Of a stretch of DNA of 58,765 bases, positions 1-9,442 are shown one piece after another (the first letter of the stretch is position 1; the number at the start of each line of letters is the position of its first letter). The DNA comes from Fusobacteriaceae bacterium UBA2433. GTDB lineage: Bacteria > Fusobacteriota > Fusobacteriia > Fusobacteriales > Fusobacteriaceae. A model generated the notes under the pieces. The model was not told the DNA's origin and searched no databases. It saw nothing but the letters and a program-made list of their open reading frames with translations. The position numbers and the translations under genes were made by a program. The stretch is taken from positions 1-58,765 of the forward strand of contig DDQV01000114.1 of NCBI GenBank assembly GCA_002342785.1, given 5' to 3'.

Positions 1-1113
1 AGATCTATCTAAAATTATAAAAAGTCCACCTTTTCCCTCTTCTAAAAGATTTTTTATCAAACAAACTAAGATATCTATATTCATTATAATGTTTTTAATT
101 ATATCTTTTTTCTTTATTTTATCATTAAAAAGATGAAATACAAAAGAATCCATATAAAATTTTTCTATAATCAAAAATTTTAATATATGAAAAGATTTTA
201 ATTTCCACCTTCCTCCACTATATGAAAGATAGTTATCTATGGAATTTTGAAGATATAATTTTAATTCTTTATTTTTAATTTCCATATAAATATAGGGAAT
301 ACTATCTTTTTTTTCCTTATTTTCATTATAAAAAAAATCTTTAGATAATAGCATCTTCTCATTAGAGTAACTAACTAATTTTTTTATTTTTTCTTCACTG
401 AGTCTAAATCCAGCTCTAATTTCAGCATCTATATTATCTTTATTTATATATTTTAAAATATTTTTTGATAATAACGATATAAACGAGATTAAATATTCAT
501 TGTTTTGATCCCTTAATTCAACCAATAACCTCTCCTTAAATACTGTATTTTTTTCTGTATTTACCCCTAGTCCATAACCTTTAAAATCACTACCTATAAT
601 CAAAACTAAATTATCTCCATTTAACATCTTTAAAGATAATTTTTCTTTAAAAATTTCATCTATTTTTTTAGAATTATCAAATGGAAGAAAATCTAAACCT
701 ATTTTTTTTAATTCCTCTGGTATGATCTCTCTATTTTTAAAAAGTAATATATTTAAATTTGAATTTTCACTCTCATAAGTTTCATTACAAATTTTTTTTA
801 TAGCATTCATAAAATTTATTTGTTCATCTTTAACTGCTAACTTTCCATTGACTATATACCCTATTAATTTTTGTGAAAACTCCTCTATTAAGTCGGTAAA
901 GTAAACATTATTATTATCCTCATAATATTTTTCTAAAATTATATCTATAATCACAAAAATTTTACCTATATGTTCTAAAGTTTTTTTTATAAATTTAGAA
1001 TTAAATTCTGGTACAAATTCTATATTATTTCCAGAGGCCTTTATTTCTAGTTCAACTCCTAAAAATTCGTTTAGTCTCTCTAAAAATTCTCCATAATAAT
1101 CTATTTTTTTCAT
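1..1113 (-). CDS. Diadenylate cyclase-like protein, N-terminal sensor part (partial)
   Basis: The frame starts at ATG 1113 and runs off the left edge after 371 codons, so the C-terminus is missing. It overlaps the stop of the upstream RelA/SpoT-domain gene by four bases (ATGA), which implies translational coupling. The visible part is a soluble alpha/beta region without membrane segments or signal peptide. Near its end it reads SGGRWKL and then EEGKGGLFIILDR. That pattern resembles the junction between DACN-type sensor domains and the start of a DisA_N (DAC) cyclase domain. The catalytic DGA and RHR motifs would lie outside the window, so cyclic di-AMP synthesis is inferred, not shown. It could instead be an unrelated sensor protein. 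Confidence 0.45.
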   Translation of the reverse strand, partial: MKKIDYYGEFLERLNEFLGVELEIKASGNNIEFVPEFNSKFIKKTLEHIGKIFVIIDIILEKYYEDNNNVYFTDLIEEFSQKLIGYIVNGKLAVKDEQINFMNAIKKICNETYESENSNLNILLFKNREIIPEELKKIGLDFLPFDNSKKIDEIFKEKLSLKMLNGDNLVLIIGSDFKGYGLGVNTEKNTVFKERLLVELRDQNNEYLISFISLLSKNILKYINKDNIDAEIRAGFRLSEEKIKKLVSYSNEKMLLSKDFFYNENKEKKDSIPYIYMEIKNKELKLYLQNSIDNYLSYSGGRWKLKSFHILKFLIIEKFYMDSFVFHLFNDKIKKKDIIKNIIMNIDILVCLIKNLLEEGKGGLFIILDRS

Positions 1114-2249
1114 TTTTCCCCCTTTTTAGTTCTAAAAATAATATTTTTAAGAGAGTATTTAGCAGTTTTTTTAGATCTATTTCTATATTCTAAATGGTAT
1201 TTTTCCATCATCTCTGACATTTGTTTTCTCTCATCGTCGGTTAATATCTTAAACAATTCTAAAAATTTTAATTTTTCACTAAGTGGTTTCCCACCTAATA
1301 AAACATAAGCCATAGAATAAAATATACCTCTTTTTTCCATTGTATTTTCCTCTGTTTCTTGGATTAGTTTATTAGATACAAAAATAATCTCTTTTTTTTT
1401 GCTTTGTAGTATCGTTTCTAAACTCCCAATTTTTTTCAATTTAAAATAATCTAATAATTTTATTATCTCTACAGGAGCTTCCTCTCTAATCTCCTCCTTT
1501 AAATTAAATTCCTCTAAAATTTCTTTAAAAAGATTATTTAAAATAACACTATTTTCCATAAAATATCTAATTGTTATATTATTTAATGGGCTATCACTAG
1601 GCATATTTTTTCCCATTTTCATCAAATTATGTATCTCTCCTTCATATTTTATAAGATCTTGCTTTATATTTACAAATTCCTTGTCTGCTAGTTCAAGTAA
1701 ACTTGCCACCCTAGAAAAACTTCTTATTAATTCATCTGGAATTCCTATCCTACTCTTATATCCTAGATCGTGTTCTATAGTAGCCCAAGTATGTTGTAGT
1801 AAACTTCTTATCTGAATTTCAAATCTCAACCCTCTAAATTTTTTATATCTTTCTTCTAATGGAAATGATACTACATAGTGAAGAGACATATACCCAAAAG
1901 ATCTAGGATCTACAGCTTTTCTCTTATCGATGGTATTTTTTTCATCTACCACAAAAAAATCTTTTATTTTTTCCGCTACTATATCTACTTGATCCTCCAT
2001 AAAAGTAACTATTCTTACTCCTACTATATCTGTAATATCAGAGAGCCTTTGATATTTTCTTCCCTTATCATGGATCTTTCTAGTCAAACTTTCCTTGGTT
2101 TTTATCCTAAAATTTATACTTTGAAATTTATATTCCTTATTCACAATTTTCTCATCTAAGATCTCCTTTATAACGTCTACTGCTTCGCTGTAAATTGGAA
2201 GCATCTTATTATATTTTTTTAGAAACCTCTCTACCTTTACATTTTTCAT
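1110..2249 (-). CDS. RelA/SpoT-domain protein (small alarmone synthetase-like)
   Basis: This 379-residue protein has a RelA/SpoT nucleotidyltransferase domain in its first 165 residues. Visible motifs are RIK (48-50), DITDIVGVRI (71-80) with the catalytic-type Asp, GYMSLHYV (119-126, where many relatives have GYRSLH), FEIQIR (143-148) and HTWATIEHDLGYK (153-165). The family transfers pyrophosphate from ATP to GTP or GDP to make (p)ppGpp; some members are toxins that modify other targets. There is no HD hydrolase domain and no TGS or ACT domain. The C-terminal 200 residues are helical and unassigned. It lies 15 bases after uvrB and overlaps the cyclase-like gene by four bases, so all three are probably one transcript. 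Confidence 0.8.
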   Translation of the reverse strand: MKNVKVERFLKKYNKMLPIYSEAVDVIKEILDEKIVNKEYKFQSINFRIKTKESLTRKIHDKGRKYQRLSDITDIVGVRIVTFMEDQVDIVAEKIKDFFVVDEKNTIDKRKAVDPRSFGYMSLHYVVSFPLEERYKKFRGLRFEIQIRSLLQHTWATIEHDLGYKSRIGIPDELIRSFSRVASLLELADKEFVNIKQDLIKYEGEIHNLMKMGKNMPSDSPLNNITIRYFMENSVILNNLFKEILEEFNLKEEIREEAPVEIIKLLDYFKLKKIGSLETILQSKKKEIIFVSNKLIQETEENTMEKRGIFYSMAYVLLGGKPLSEKLKFLELFKILTDDERKQMSEMMEKYHLEYRNRSKKTAKYSLKNIIFRTKKGEK

Positions 2250-2264
2250 TTTTCCTCCTAATAC

Positions 2265-4241
2265 TTATATTTCAAGTAATAATTTATCTAATTTTAACAT
2301 CTCATCTCTTTTTTTTATGGCTCCCTCAAAATCTAATTCCTCTGCTAATCTTTTTATATCTGACTTTAATATTCCTATTTGTTTTATTATATCCTTTTTA
2401 GAACTATATATCATTTTTTCTTCATTTATTTCATCTATATCTAAACCATAATCTAGATTAAGTAGATCTTGGGATAACTCATTTATAGTAGATCTTGGAT
2501 CTATATTATTTTTTATATTATATTCTAACTGTATCTCTCTTCTTCTATCTATTTCTGAGATTGCTTCCATCATAGATTTTGTCATAATATCTGCATATAG
2601 TATAGCTTCTCCCTCTATATTTCTCGCTGCTCTACCCATTGTTTGTATCAACGATCTCCTACTTCTTAAAAACCCTTCCTTATCTGCTTCTAATATAGCT
2701 ACTAAAGATACTTCAGGAATATCTAATCCTTCCCGTAATAAATTTATTCCTACTAATACATCAAACTCTCTCTTCCTTAGACCACGAATTATTTCAACCC
2801 TTTCTAAGGTATCTATCCCAGAATGCATATATTTCACCTTAACTCCCAAATCAAGATAATATTCTGTTAACTCCTCTGCCATTTTTTTTGTCAATGTAGT
2901 AACTAAAACACATTGTTTTTTTTCTACTCTTAATCTTATCTCTTCTAAAAGATCGTCTACTTGATTTTTAGTTGGTTTTATTATTATCTTAGGTTCTATT
3001 ATTCCTGTAGGACGAACCAATTGTTCTGCTACTACCTTACTATTTTCCATTTCAAAATCTCCAGGAGTAGCCGATACAAAAATCATTTGCCCTCCTACTT
3101 CTCTAAATTCTTGAAATTTTAAAGGTCTATTATCTAAAGCAGAAGGTAATCTAAATCCATTTTCTACCAAAGTTGTTTTTCTAGACCTGTCTCCTTTATA
3201 CATTCCTCCAATTTGAGATAAACCTATATGTGATTCATCCATAAATATTAAAAAATCATCTGGAAAATATTCTAACAATGTGTGAGGTTTCTCCCCCTCT
3301 TTTTTTCCTGAAAGATATCTAGAATAATTTTCTATTCCTTTACAATAACCAATTTCTTTTATCATCTCAAGATCATATTCAGTTCTTTGTCTTATCCTTT
3401 GTGCCTCTAAAAGTTTTCCAGCTTTTTTAAATTTTTCAACTTGGATCTCTAAATCTTTTTTTATCTCCTCTATTATATCTTCTAATTTCTCTCCCTCAGT
3501 TAGATAATGAGTAGCTGGCATAATCATTATTCTTTGAAGATTTCTTTTAATACTCTGTCCTGTAAGAGTATTTATTTCAGAGATATTTTCAAGTTCATCT
3601 CCCCAATATTCAAGTCTATATCCACTCTCTTGATAAACAGGATAGATATCTATAATATCTCCTTTCACCCTAAATTTTCCCCTTTCAAAAGCTATATCAT
3701 TTCTCTCATATCTTAAGTGTATCAATTTTTCCATAACTTTTTCTCTACTCATACCACTCTTAAGATCTATAGCTAAAGTCATTTTTTTATATGTTTCAGG
3801 TGAACCTAAACCATATATTGCAGATACCGATGCTACTATTATAACATCTTTTCTAGTTAAAAGAGCTGCAGTAGCTGCATGACGCATCTTATCTATCTCA
3901 TCGTTGATAGAGGAATCTTTATCTATAAATGTATCTGTAGATGGGATATAAGCTTCTGGTTGATAATAATCATAATATGAAACAAAATATTCCACTGCAT
4001 TTTCAGGAAAAAACTTTTTATATTCTGAATATAGTTGCGCTGCAAGAGTTTTATTAGGAGCCATTATAAGAGCCGATCTATTAGTTTTTTCAATTACATT
4101 TGCTATAGTAAATGTTTTTCCAGATCCAGTTACTCCTAGTAATGTTTGATCTTTACAATTATCTTTTAATCCTTTTACTAAGGTTTTTATAGCACTTGGC
4201 TGATCTCCTGTAGGAGTATATTTTGACACTAGTTTGAACAT
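2265..4241 (-). CDS. uvrB: Excinuclease ABC subunit B
   Basis: UvrB is the damage-verifying helicase-like subunit of nucleotide excision repair; it is loaded by UvrA and recruits UvrC. The 658-residue length is normal. The N-terminus has TPTGDQPSAI, a Walker A GVTGSGKT (36-43) and the beta-hairpin region YYDYYQPEAYIP. Further motifs are the DEAD-like FMDESH, QTMGRAARN (helicase motif VI) and a C-terminal UVR motif around the KKRDEM segment. Start ATG 4241 follows a purine-rich GGGGGACA site. No Bacillus-type or E. coli-type LexA box is visible upstream. It is the first gene of the operon with the RelA/SpoT-domain and cyclase-like genes. Confidence 0.97.
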   Translation of the reverse strand: MFKLVSKYTPTGDQPSAIKTLVKGLKDNCKDQTLLGVTGSGKTFTIANVIEKTNRSALIMAPNKTLAAQLYSEYKKFFPENAVEYFVSYYDYYQPEAYIPSTDTFIDKDSSINDEIDKMRHAATAALLTRKDVIIVASVSAIYGLGSPETYKKMTLAIDLKSGMSREKVMEKLIHLRYERNDIAFERGKFRVKGDIIDIYPVYQESGYRLEYWGDELENISEINTLTGQSIKRNLQRIMIMPATHYLTEGEKLEDIIEEIKKDLEIQVEKFKKAGKLLEAQRIRQRTEYDLEMIKEIGYCKGIENYSRYLSGKKEGEKPHTLLEYFPDDFLIFMDESHIGLSQIGGMYKGDRSRKTTLVENGFRLPSALDNRPLKFQEFREVGGQMIFVSATPGDFEMENSKVVAEQLVRPTGIIEPKIIIKPTKNQVDDLLEEIRLRVEKKQCVLVTTLTKKMAEELTEYYLDLGVKVKYMHSGIDTLERVEIIRGLRKREFDVLVGINLLREGLDIPEVSLVAILEADKEGFLRSRRSLIQTMGRAARNIEGEAILYADIMTKSMMEAISEIDRRREIQLEYNIKNNIDPRSTINELSQDLLNLDYGLDIDEINEEKMIYSSKKDIIKQIGILKSDIKRLAEELDFEGAIKKRDEMLKLDKLLLEI

Positions 4242-4298
4242 ACTTGTCCCCCTATTTTATTTTTTAATTAATCTTTATTCTACAAAAGAAATAGATTA

Positions 4299-4326
4299 AA
4301 AAAGAGTAGCTTAAGCTACTCTTTTT
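4299..4326 (-). terminator. Terminator after the EamA gene
   Basis: A perfect 28-base palindrome (arms AAAAAGAGTAGCTT and AAGCTACTCTTTTT) follows the EamA stop codon. On the minus strand it ends in a T run, as in Rho-independent terminators. Because it is symmetric it could act in both directions, but only the minus-strand gene ends here. It separates the EamA gene from uvrB. Confidence 0.9.
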
Positions 4327-4331
4327 ATTTA

Positions 4332-5219
4332 TTATATCTTAACTGTTTTTCTCTTAAATTTCAAAAAATTCCATTTTGTTTCTGCAGTTATTATTGCTAT
4401 AAAAATAGCGATACCACCTATAATCATATTAAAAGTTAGTAGTTCTCCCAATAAAAATACTGAAAATAAGGTTCCGAAAACTGCTTCTGTAGATAATATT
4501 ATAGCTGTTTTAGTAGAGGTAGTATGAGACTGTGCCCAAGTTTGTAGAAAAAAAGCCAACATTGTTGTTACTATTCCAACATAAAATATGGCTAACCAAG
4601 TTTGAGTAGGTATAACAGGTGGCAGTGTTTCTAAACTAAACGCTGTTATAAAAGAAAATATTGATGCAAAGACCATCTGTAAAAAACAAAGAATAAAAGG
4701 CCCTGTTTTATCTACAAAATGACCATTTGAAACTATATGTCCTGCAAATATAAATGCACATAACAAAGATAAAAATTCTCCATAACCAAAACTCATATTA
4801 TTTCCTGTAGATAAAAATGTTGTTCCTAAAAAACAAATTCCTACTGCAATAAAAGCATATTTGTCAGGTTTTTTATGAGTTACTGCCCAATATAAAAACG
4901 GTACTACAACTACATTTACTCCTGTTAAAAAAGCATTTTTAGATGGTGTTGTATATTGTAATCCCACAGTTTGTGCTCCAAAGGCTAAATACAATAAGAT
5001 TCCTACTAAAAATCCTCCTAATATATCTTTTTTTTCCATCTTTTTTATTCTTTTAAAAAATATTACTCCTAAAGATACACCTGCTATTAAAAATCTAAAT
5101 CCCATCATATAAAATGGTGATATCCCTGCATCTAATAAGATTTGAGTTGCCACAAACCCCGACCCCCATATAATTGAAATTAATAATAATGTCATATCTG
5201 CTACTAAACTTTTTTTCAT
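4332..5219 (-). CDS. EamA/DMT-family permease
   Basis: This 295-residue protein is almost wholly hydrophobic, with about ten membrane segments arranged as two EamA repeats. The first begins LLISIIWGSGFVATQILL, a typical opening for drug/metabolite transporters (RhaT/YdcZ-like). The second repeat contains TTMLAFFLQTWAQ and STEAVFGTLFSVFLLGE, the usual conserved stretch of these exporters. It probably sits in the inner membrane and moves a small metabolite outwards, but the substrate cannot be told from sequence. Start ATG 5219 follows AAGGAGAAAGG. It stands alone between two terminator-bounded units. Confidence 0.85.
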   Translation of the reverse strand: MKKSLVADMTLLLISIIWGSGFVATQILLDAGISPFYMMGFRFLIAGVSLGVIFFKRIKKMEKKDILGGFLVGILLYLAFGAQTVGLQYTTPSKNAFLTGVNVVVVPFLYWAVTHKKPDKYAFIAVGICFLGTTFLSTGNNMSFGYGEFLSLLCAFIFAGHIVSNGHFVDKTGPFILCFLQMVFASIFSFITAFSLETLPPVIPTQTWLAIFYVGIVTTMLAFFLQTWAQSHTTSTKTAIILSTEAVFGTLFSVFLLGELLTFNMIIGGIAIFIAIITAETKWNFLKFKRKTVKI

Positions 5220-5344
5220 TTCTTCACCTTTCTCCTTTTAAACAAACAAAATATTAAACTAACCTACAGATATAATAGATATAAATTTTATTATATTCAT
5301 CTTCTTTCTAGATATATATTTTACTCTTTTTCTAAGAAAAAAGA

Positions 5345-5394
5345 TAATTCATTTTATTCATCCTGTATATATTATATTATTCATTTCATTCATC
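5345..5394 (-). repeat. Two 18-bp direct repeats in the EamA upstream region
   Basis: On the minus strand, GATGAATGAAATGAATAA (5377-5394) recurs as GATGAATAAAATGAATTA (5345-5362), 16 of 18 bases identical with starts 32 bp apart. A TATAAT at the end of the first copy, preceded by TTAAGA at a 16-bp distance, could be the EamA promoter with the repeat in its spacer. The repeats may be regulator sites or chance in AT-rich DNA. Confidence 0.35.
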
Positions 5395-5462
5395 TTAAGA
5401 ATCTTTCGTTTTATTTTCAATACCAAAATCTTTTTTTATTAACTTTTTTATTTTTTATTTTT

Positions 5463-5660
5463 TTATTTTTTATTCATAAATTTTTCTACACAAAATCTAC
5501 AAAAACAGCCTCCTGTTTCAACTTTTTTTGCTTCTCTCAATTTTTCTAAAACATCCTTTGTTATTTTTATCTCCATACACCAACAAGTATTGGGATCTTT
5601 TTCATTTTCATTGGCACAATTATTTTCTTTGCCACATATTGGACATATTTTTTTGTTCAT
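5463..5660 (-). CDS. Cysteine-rich CWC family protein
   Basis: A 65-residue protein with eight cysteines at positions 6, 9, 15, 26, 28, 52, 54 and 57. The order CPICGKENNCA, then TCWC, then GGCFCRFC matches the cysteine-rich CWC family, which is thought to bind zinc and has no known function. Start ATG 5660 has a good AGGAGGAAGAG site. There is no signal peptide, so it is probably cytoplasmic. The neighbours give no hint about its role. Confidence 0.75.
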   Translation of the reverse strand: MNKKICPICGKENNCANENEKDPNTCWCMEIKITKDVLEKLREAKKVETGGCFCRFCVEKFMNKK

Positions 5661-5704
5661 ATCTCTTCCTCCTGTTATATTTTATATAATTTAATATTAA
5701 ATTA

Positions 5705-5726
5705 GGAGATAGAATAATCTATCTCC
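5705..5726 (-). terminator. Terminator after the lipoprotein gene
   Basis: GGAGATAG and CTATCTCC form an 8-bp stem with a six-base loop just after the lipoprotein stop codon. The minus strand continues with an AT-rich stretch rather than a pure T run. It probably ends the secA-lipoprotein transcript. Confidence 0.75.
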
Positions 5727-5740
5727 CAACTCTTTATCTT

Positions 5741-6481
5741 TTATTTTCCCCATCTTGATAAACTAGATATTAATTCTGGGAATGATAATTCCATAGCTTT
5801 AGCATTTAAGTTATTTAACTCTAAACTTGTTAATTCTTTTTTCTTAGATAATTCTACAAGATTTATTGTATCTTTTGACACTTCAACATTATAGATTGAT
5901 TCTTCATCGAAAAATTCCTTTCTTTCCAACCATTTATTTAATAATTTTCTTGTTTTCGTTCTATCTTTATCTGTCATTTCATCTTCAGATTTTTTATTTA
6001 ATTCTAAGATATAGTTTCTTTCTTTTTCAGTTGCAACAGTTGTCATTAAATGTTTTGCAGTAGTAGGATAAACAAAGTTATAACCTATAACTAAATTCTT
6101 TACAAGGTCTTTAAGATCTTTGATATTTTCATCATTTAATTTATATTTTCTTTCTAACTTATTCAAATATTTTTTAGTTAACTTATTAAACTCTTTAATA
6201 TCTTTCTCTGTAATCTTTTTTGTTTTTAAACTATCTAAAAAGATCATATCTTCACTATCTTTTTTTATAATTTGTCTAGTCATTAAATAATGAATTGGTT
6301 CTTCATCATTATACCAATCAGATAAAATAGATTCCTTTATCAAAATTTCATCCATTACTTTATAAGGGTCTTTCAAAGTTTTTTCATTTATCTTGTATTT
6401 GTTATTATCTATATTTAAAGATGAACACGCTCCTAAAAACACTAACATTATTACCAATAAAATTTTATTCATTATTTTCAT
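5741..6481 (-). CDS. Predicted lipoprotein of unknown function
   Basis: I do not recognise a family. The 246-residue product begins with a lipoprotein signal (MNKILLVIMLVFLGAC, acylated Cys19) followed by SSLNID. The mature part is rich in Lys, Glu and Leu and looks mostly helical, with repeated LNKL/LLNKWLE-type segments. The start lies only three bases after the secA stop codon, behind GGAAGGG, so it is translated from the secA transcript. ATG 6472 three codons in is an equally possible start. Export by the Sec machinery encoded upstream is expected, but that does not imply a role in secretion. Confidence 0.7.
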   Translation of the reverse strand: MKIMNKILLVIMLVFLGACSSLNIDNNKYKINEKTLKDPYKVMDEILIKESILSDWYNDEEPIHYLMTRQIIKKDSEDMIFLDSLKTKKITEKDIKEFNKLTKKYLNKLERKYKLNDENIKDLKDLVKNLVIGYNFVYPTTAKHLMTTVATEKERNYILELNKKSEDEMTDKDRTKTRKLLNKWLERKEFFDEESIYNVEVSKDTINLVELSKKKELTSLELNNLNAKAMELSFPELISSLSRWGK

Positions 6482-6484
6482 AGT

Positions 6485-9190
6485 CTACACCCTTCCACAA
6501 CATTTTTTATATTTCTTTCCAGACCCACAAGGACACAAATCATTTCTGCCTACTTTCTCAGAAACTCTAGATTGTTTTACAGTATCTGTACTCTCCGCTG
6601 AATCATCATTATTCTCATATTTTATATTTTTATTTTTATTTTTTGCTTCTTTTATCTCAATCTCTCTTTCCTCAGGAACTCTAATTTGTACCTTAAATAA
6701 ATAAGAAATAGTTTCTTCTTTTATTGTTTTTAACATCTTCGCATATAGTTCTCCTGAGATCAACTTATATTCTGTAAGAGGATCTTTTTGACCATACGAT
6801 CTAAGATATATTCCTTCTCTTAAAGCGTCTAAAGTTTTTAAATGTTCTCTCCATCTAGAGTCAACTATCTCAAATAATATATATTTTTCTAATTTTCTCA
6901 TTAGTTCAGAACCAAATTCTTTTTCTTTCTCCTTATATTTATCCAATATTTTTTTAGATAATAGATCAGAATATTCCTCAATAGTTAAAGCTTTATATTC
7001 CTCCTTATCTTCTATAACATAATCAAACAACTCTTTCATTCTTTCTACAAGACCATCCATGTCCCAATCTTCTTTATATTCTCCTACAAATTTTTCAATA
7101 ACTTCATCAGCGACTATATCATTTAACATTCCAAAGATAGTTTCACTAAGTTCATCTTTTTCTAGAGCTGTATTTCTACTCTCATAAATAGCACCTCTTT
7201 GTTTATTGTTAACATCATCAAATTCTAATAGATTTTTTCTTATTCCAAAGTTTCTTGCTTCCACTTTTTTCTGTGCATTTTCAATAGCTTTACTTATCAT
7301 TCCATGTACAATAGGCTCCCCTTCTGGTAATCCTAATTTATCCATGACAGCAGCTACTCTTTCAGAACCAAATAATCTCATAAGTTCATCCTCTAATGAA
7401 AGATAAAATTCTGTAGCTCCTGGGTCTCCTTGTCTACCTGATCTACCTCTCAACTGATTATCAATCCTTCTAGATTCATGTCTTTCAGTTCCTAGAATAA
7501 ATAACCCCCCTGCTTTTAATACCTTTGTTCTTTCCTCTGCACATTGAGCTTTGTATTTTTTTAAAATTTCATCATATCTAGGGTCATCTATTGAATCAAC
7601 TTCATTTAAAGTAAGAAATTCTGGATTTCCTCCTAACATAATATCCGTTCCCCGTCCAGCCATATTTGTAGCTATAGTAATTGATTTATATCTTCCTGCT
7701 TGTGCAACTATATCTGCTTCTTTTTCATGGAATTTTGCATTTAAAACCTCATGAGGTATCTTTTTTTTCTTTAAACGCTCTGATAATATTTCAGAACTTT
7801 CAATGGAGATTGTTCCTACTAAAGCAGGTTGACCCTTAGTATAAAGTTCTTCAATCCTTTCTACTATAGCATTTATTTTTTCATTGTGTGTTTTATAAAC
7901 TAAATCTGGATTATCAATTCTAATTATTGGTCTGTTTGTAGGTATTACTACAACTCCTAATTTATATGTATGCATGAATTCTGCTGCTTCTGTTTCAGCT
8001 GTACCTGTCATTCCAGATAATTTTTTATACATTCTAAAATAATTTTGTAATGTTATCGATGCCAAAGTTTGATTTTCCCCTGCAACTTTTAATCCTTCTT
8101 TAGCTTCTAAAGCCTGGTGTAATCCATCGGAATATCTTCTTCCTTCCATAGCTCTTCCTGTAAATTCATCGATAATAATTATTTGACCATCCCTAACTAA
8201 ATATTCCTTATCTCTATGAAATAATTCTTTAGCTTTTAGAGCTTGCATCATATAATGAGTTAACTCTACATTTTCAGGTGAGTATAAATTTTCAATATCT
8301 AATTCTTTTTCTATCTTATTTATTCCTTTTTCTGTCAATGTTATATTACTTGATTTTTCATCAACTTCATAATCTTTCCATACGTCCTCCGGAATATTCA
8401 TCTCTTTCTTCTTCTTTACATCTTTAATTTTTTCAGTTTCATAACTTCTAACTAATTTTTTAGATACTCCATCAAAAATTTTATACCATTTTTGAGTATC
8501 TGCTGCTGCACCTGATATAATTAATGGTGTTCTAGATTCATCTATCAAGATTGAATCGACTTCATCTACGATACAAAAATTAAGCTCTCTCTGTACTTTA
8601 TTCTCTATTTTAGAAACCATATTATCTCTTAGATAATCAAAACCAAACTCACTATTTGTTCCATATGTAATATCAGCTCTGTAGGCTTCGCCTCTTTTAT
8701 CCATAGGCATATTATTATAAAGTACATCTGATGTTAACCCTAAAAAACTATATAATCTTCCCATTAATTCTCTATCACGAGTAGCCAAATAATCATTTAC
8801 AGTTACTAAATGAACTCCTTTACCACTTAGTGCATTTAAATATACTGCGAGAGTTGCAACTAATGTTTTTCCCTCTCCTGTTTTCATCTCAGTTATTTTT
8901 CCTTCGTGTAGTACTACTCCACCTATCATTTGTACATCGTAATGTCTCATTCCAAGAGTTCTTATAGCTCCTTCTCTTACTACTGCAAAAGCTTCTACTA
9001 AGATATCATCTAAAGTTTCACCTTTATCTAATCTCTCTCTAAATTCTATAGTTTTAGCTCTTAGATCTTCATCTCCTAATTTTTTAATTTCAGGTTCTAA
9101 ATTATTTATCTCATCTACAATTACTAAAATTCTTTTGATTTCTCTGTCATTTTTTGTTCCAAAAATTTTCTTTACTAAGTTACCGATCAT
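6485..9190 (-). CDS. secA: Preprotein translocase ATPase SecA
   Basis: SecA drives post-translational export of proteins through SecYEG using ATP. The 901-residue length is standard. Motifs in order are MKTGEGKTL (Walker A, near residue 105), VDEVDSILIDE (Walker B), MAGRGTDIMLGG and LRGRSGRQGDPG. The C-terminal zinc-binding SEC-C tail is CPCGSGKKYKKCCG. Start ATG 9190 follows GAGGTAATG. A promoter is visible at 9241-9270. The gene is followed almost directly by a lipoprotein gene. Confidence 0.98.
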   Translation of the reverse strand: MIGNLVKKIFGTKNDREIKRILVIVDEINNLEPEIKKLGDEDLRAKTIEFRERLDKGETLDDILVEAFAVVREGAIRTLGMRHYDVQMIGGVVLHEGKITEMKTGEGKTLVATLAVYLNALSGKGVHLVTVNDYLATRDRELMGRLYSFLGLTSDVLYNNMPMDKRGEAYRADITYGTNSEFGFDYLRDNMVSKIENKVQRELNFCIVDEVDSILIDESRTPLIISGAAADTQKWYKIFDGVSKKLVRSYETEKIKDVKKKKEMNIPEDVWKDYEVDEKSSNITLTEKGINKIEKELDIENLYSPENVELTHYMMQALKAKELFHRDKEYLVRDGQIIIIDEFTGRAMEGRRYSDGLHQALEAKEGLKVAGENQTLASITLQNYFRMYKKLSGMTGTAETEAAEFMHTYKLGVVVIPTNRPIIRIDNPDLVYKTHNEKINAIVERIEELYTKGQPALVGTISIESSEILSERLKKKKIPHEVLNAKFHEKEADIVAQAGRYKSITIATNMAGRGTDIMLGGNPEFLTLNEVDSIDDPRYDEILKKYKAQCAEERTKVLKAGGLFILGTERHESRRIDNQLRGRSGRQGDPGATEFYLSLEDELMRLFGSERVAAVMDKLGLPEGEPIVHGMISKAIENAQKKVEARNFGIRKNLLEFDDVNNKQRGAIYESRNTALEKDELSETIFGMLNDIVADEVIEKFVGEYKEDWDMDGLVERMKELFDYVIEDKEEYKALTIEEYSDLLSKKILDKYKEKEKEFGSELMRKLEKYILFEIVDSRWREHLKTLDALREGIYLRSYGQKDPLTEYKLISGELYAKMLKTIKEETISYLFKVQIRVPEEREIEIKEAKNKNKNIKYENNDDSAESTDTVKQSRVSEKVGRNDLCPCGSGKKYKKCCGRV

Positions 9191-9240
9191 CTGTCATTAC
9201 CTCACTCAATTTTTGATTTCATTATACTATTTCAACTTTA

Positions 9241-9270
9241 ATAATAGCATAATAAAGTATTAACCGTCAA
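9241..9270 (-). promoter_or_regulatory. Likely secA promoter
   Basis: On the minus strand TTGACG (9265-9270) and TATTAT (9241-9246) are 18 bp apart, which fits a housekeeping sigma-70-type promoter about 50 bp upstream of the secA start. Confidence 0.55.
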
Positions 9271-9413
9271 TTAAATGAAGCTTATTTCCACCTCTTAAAA
9301 ATATCTATTTTATGTAAAAATAATTTTATAAAAGCAAATTGTAGATAATTTTTTCTAACTATTAATAAGTAATTAATAAATTTATAAAAAATCTTATAGA
9401 TTAGCTAAATACC

Positions 9414-9442
9414 TTGATGTTTAAATATGTATTTGTTATACT
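9414..9442 (+). promoter_or_regulatory. Likely promoter of the ClC gene
   Basis: TTGATG (9414-9419) and TATACT (9437-9442) are separated by 17 bp. Transcription would start near 9449 and leave a leader of about 90 nt. Confidence 0.7.
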
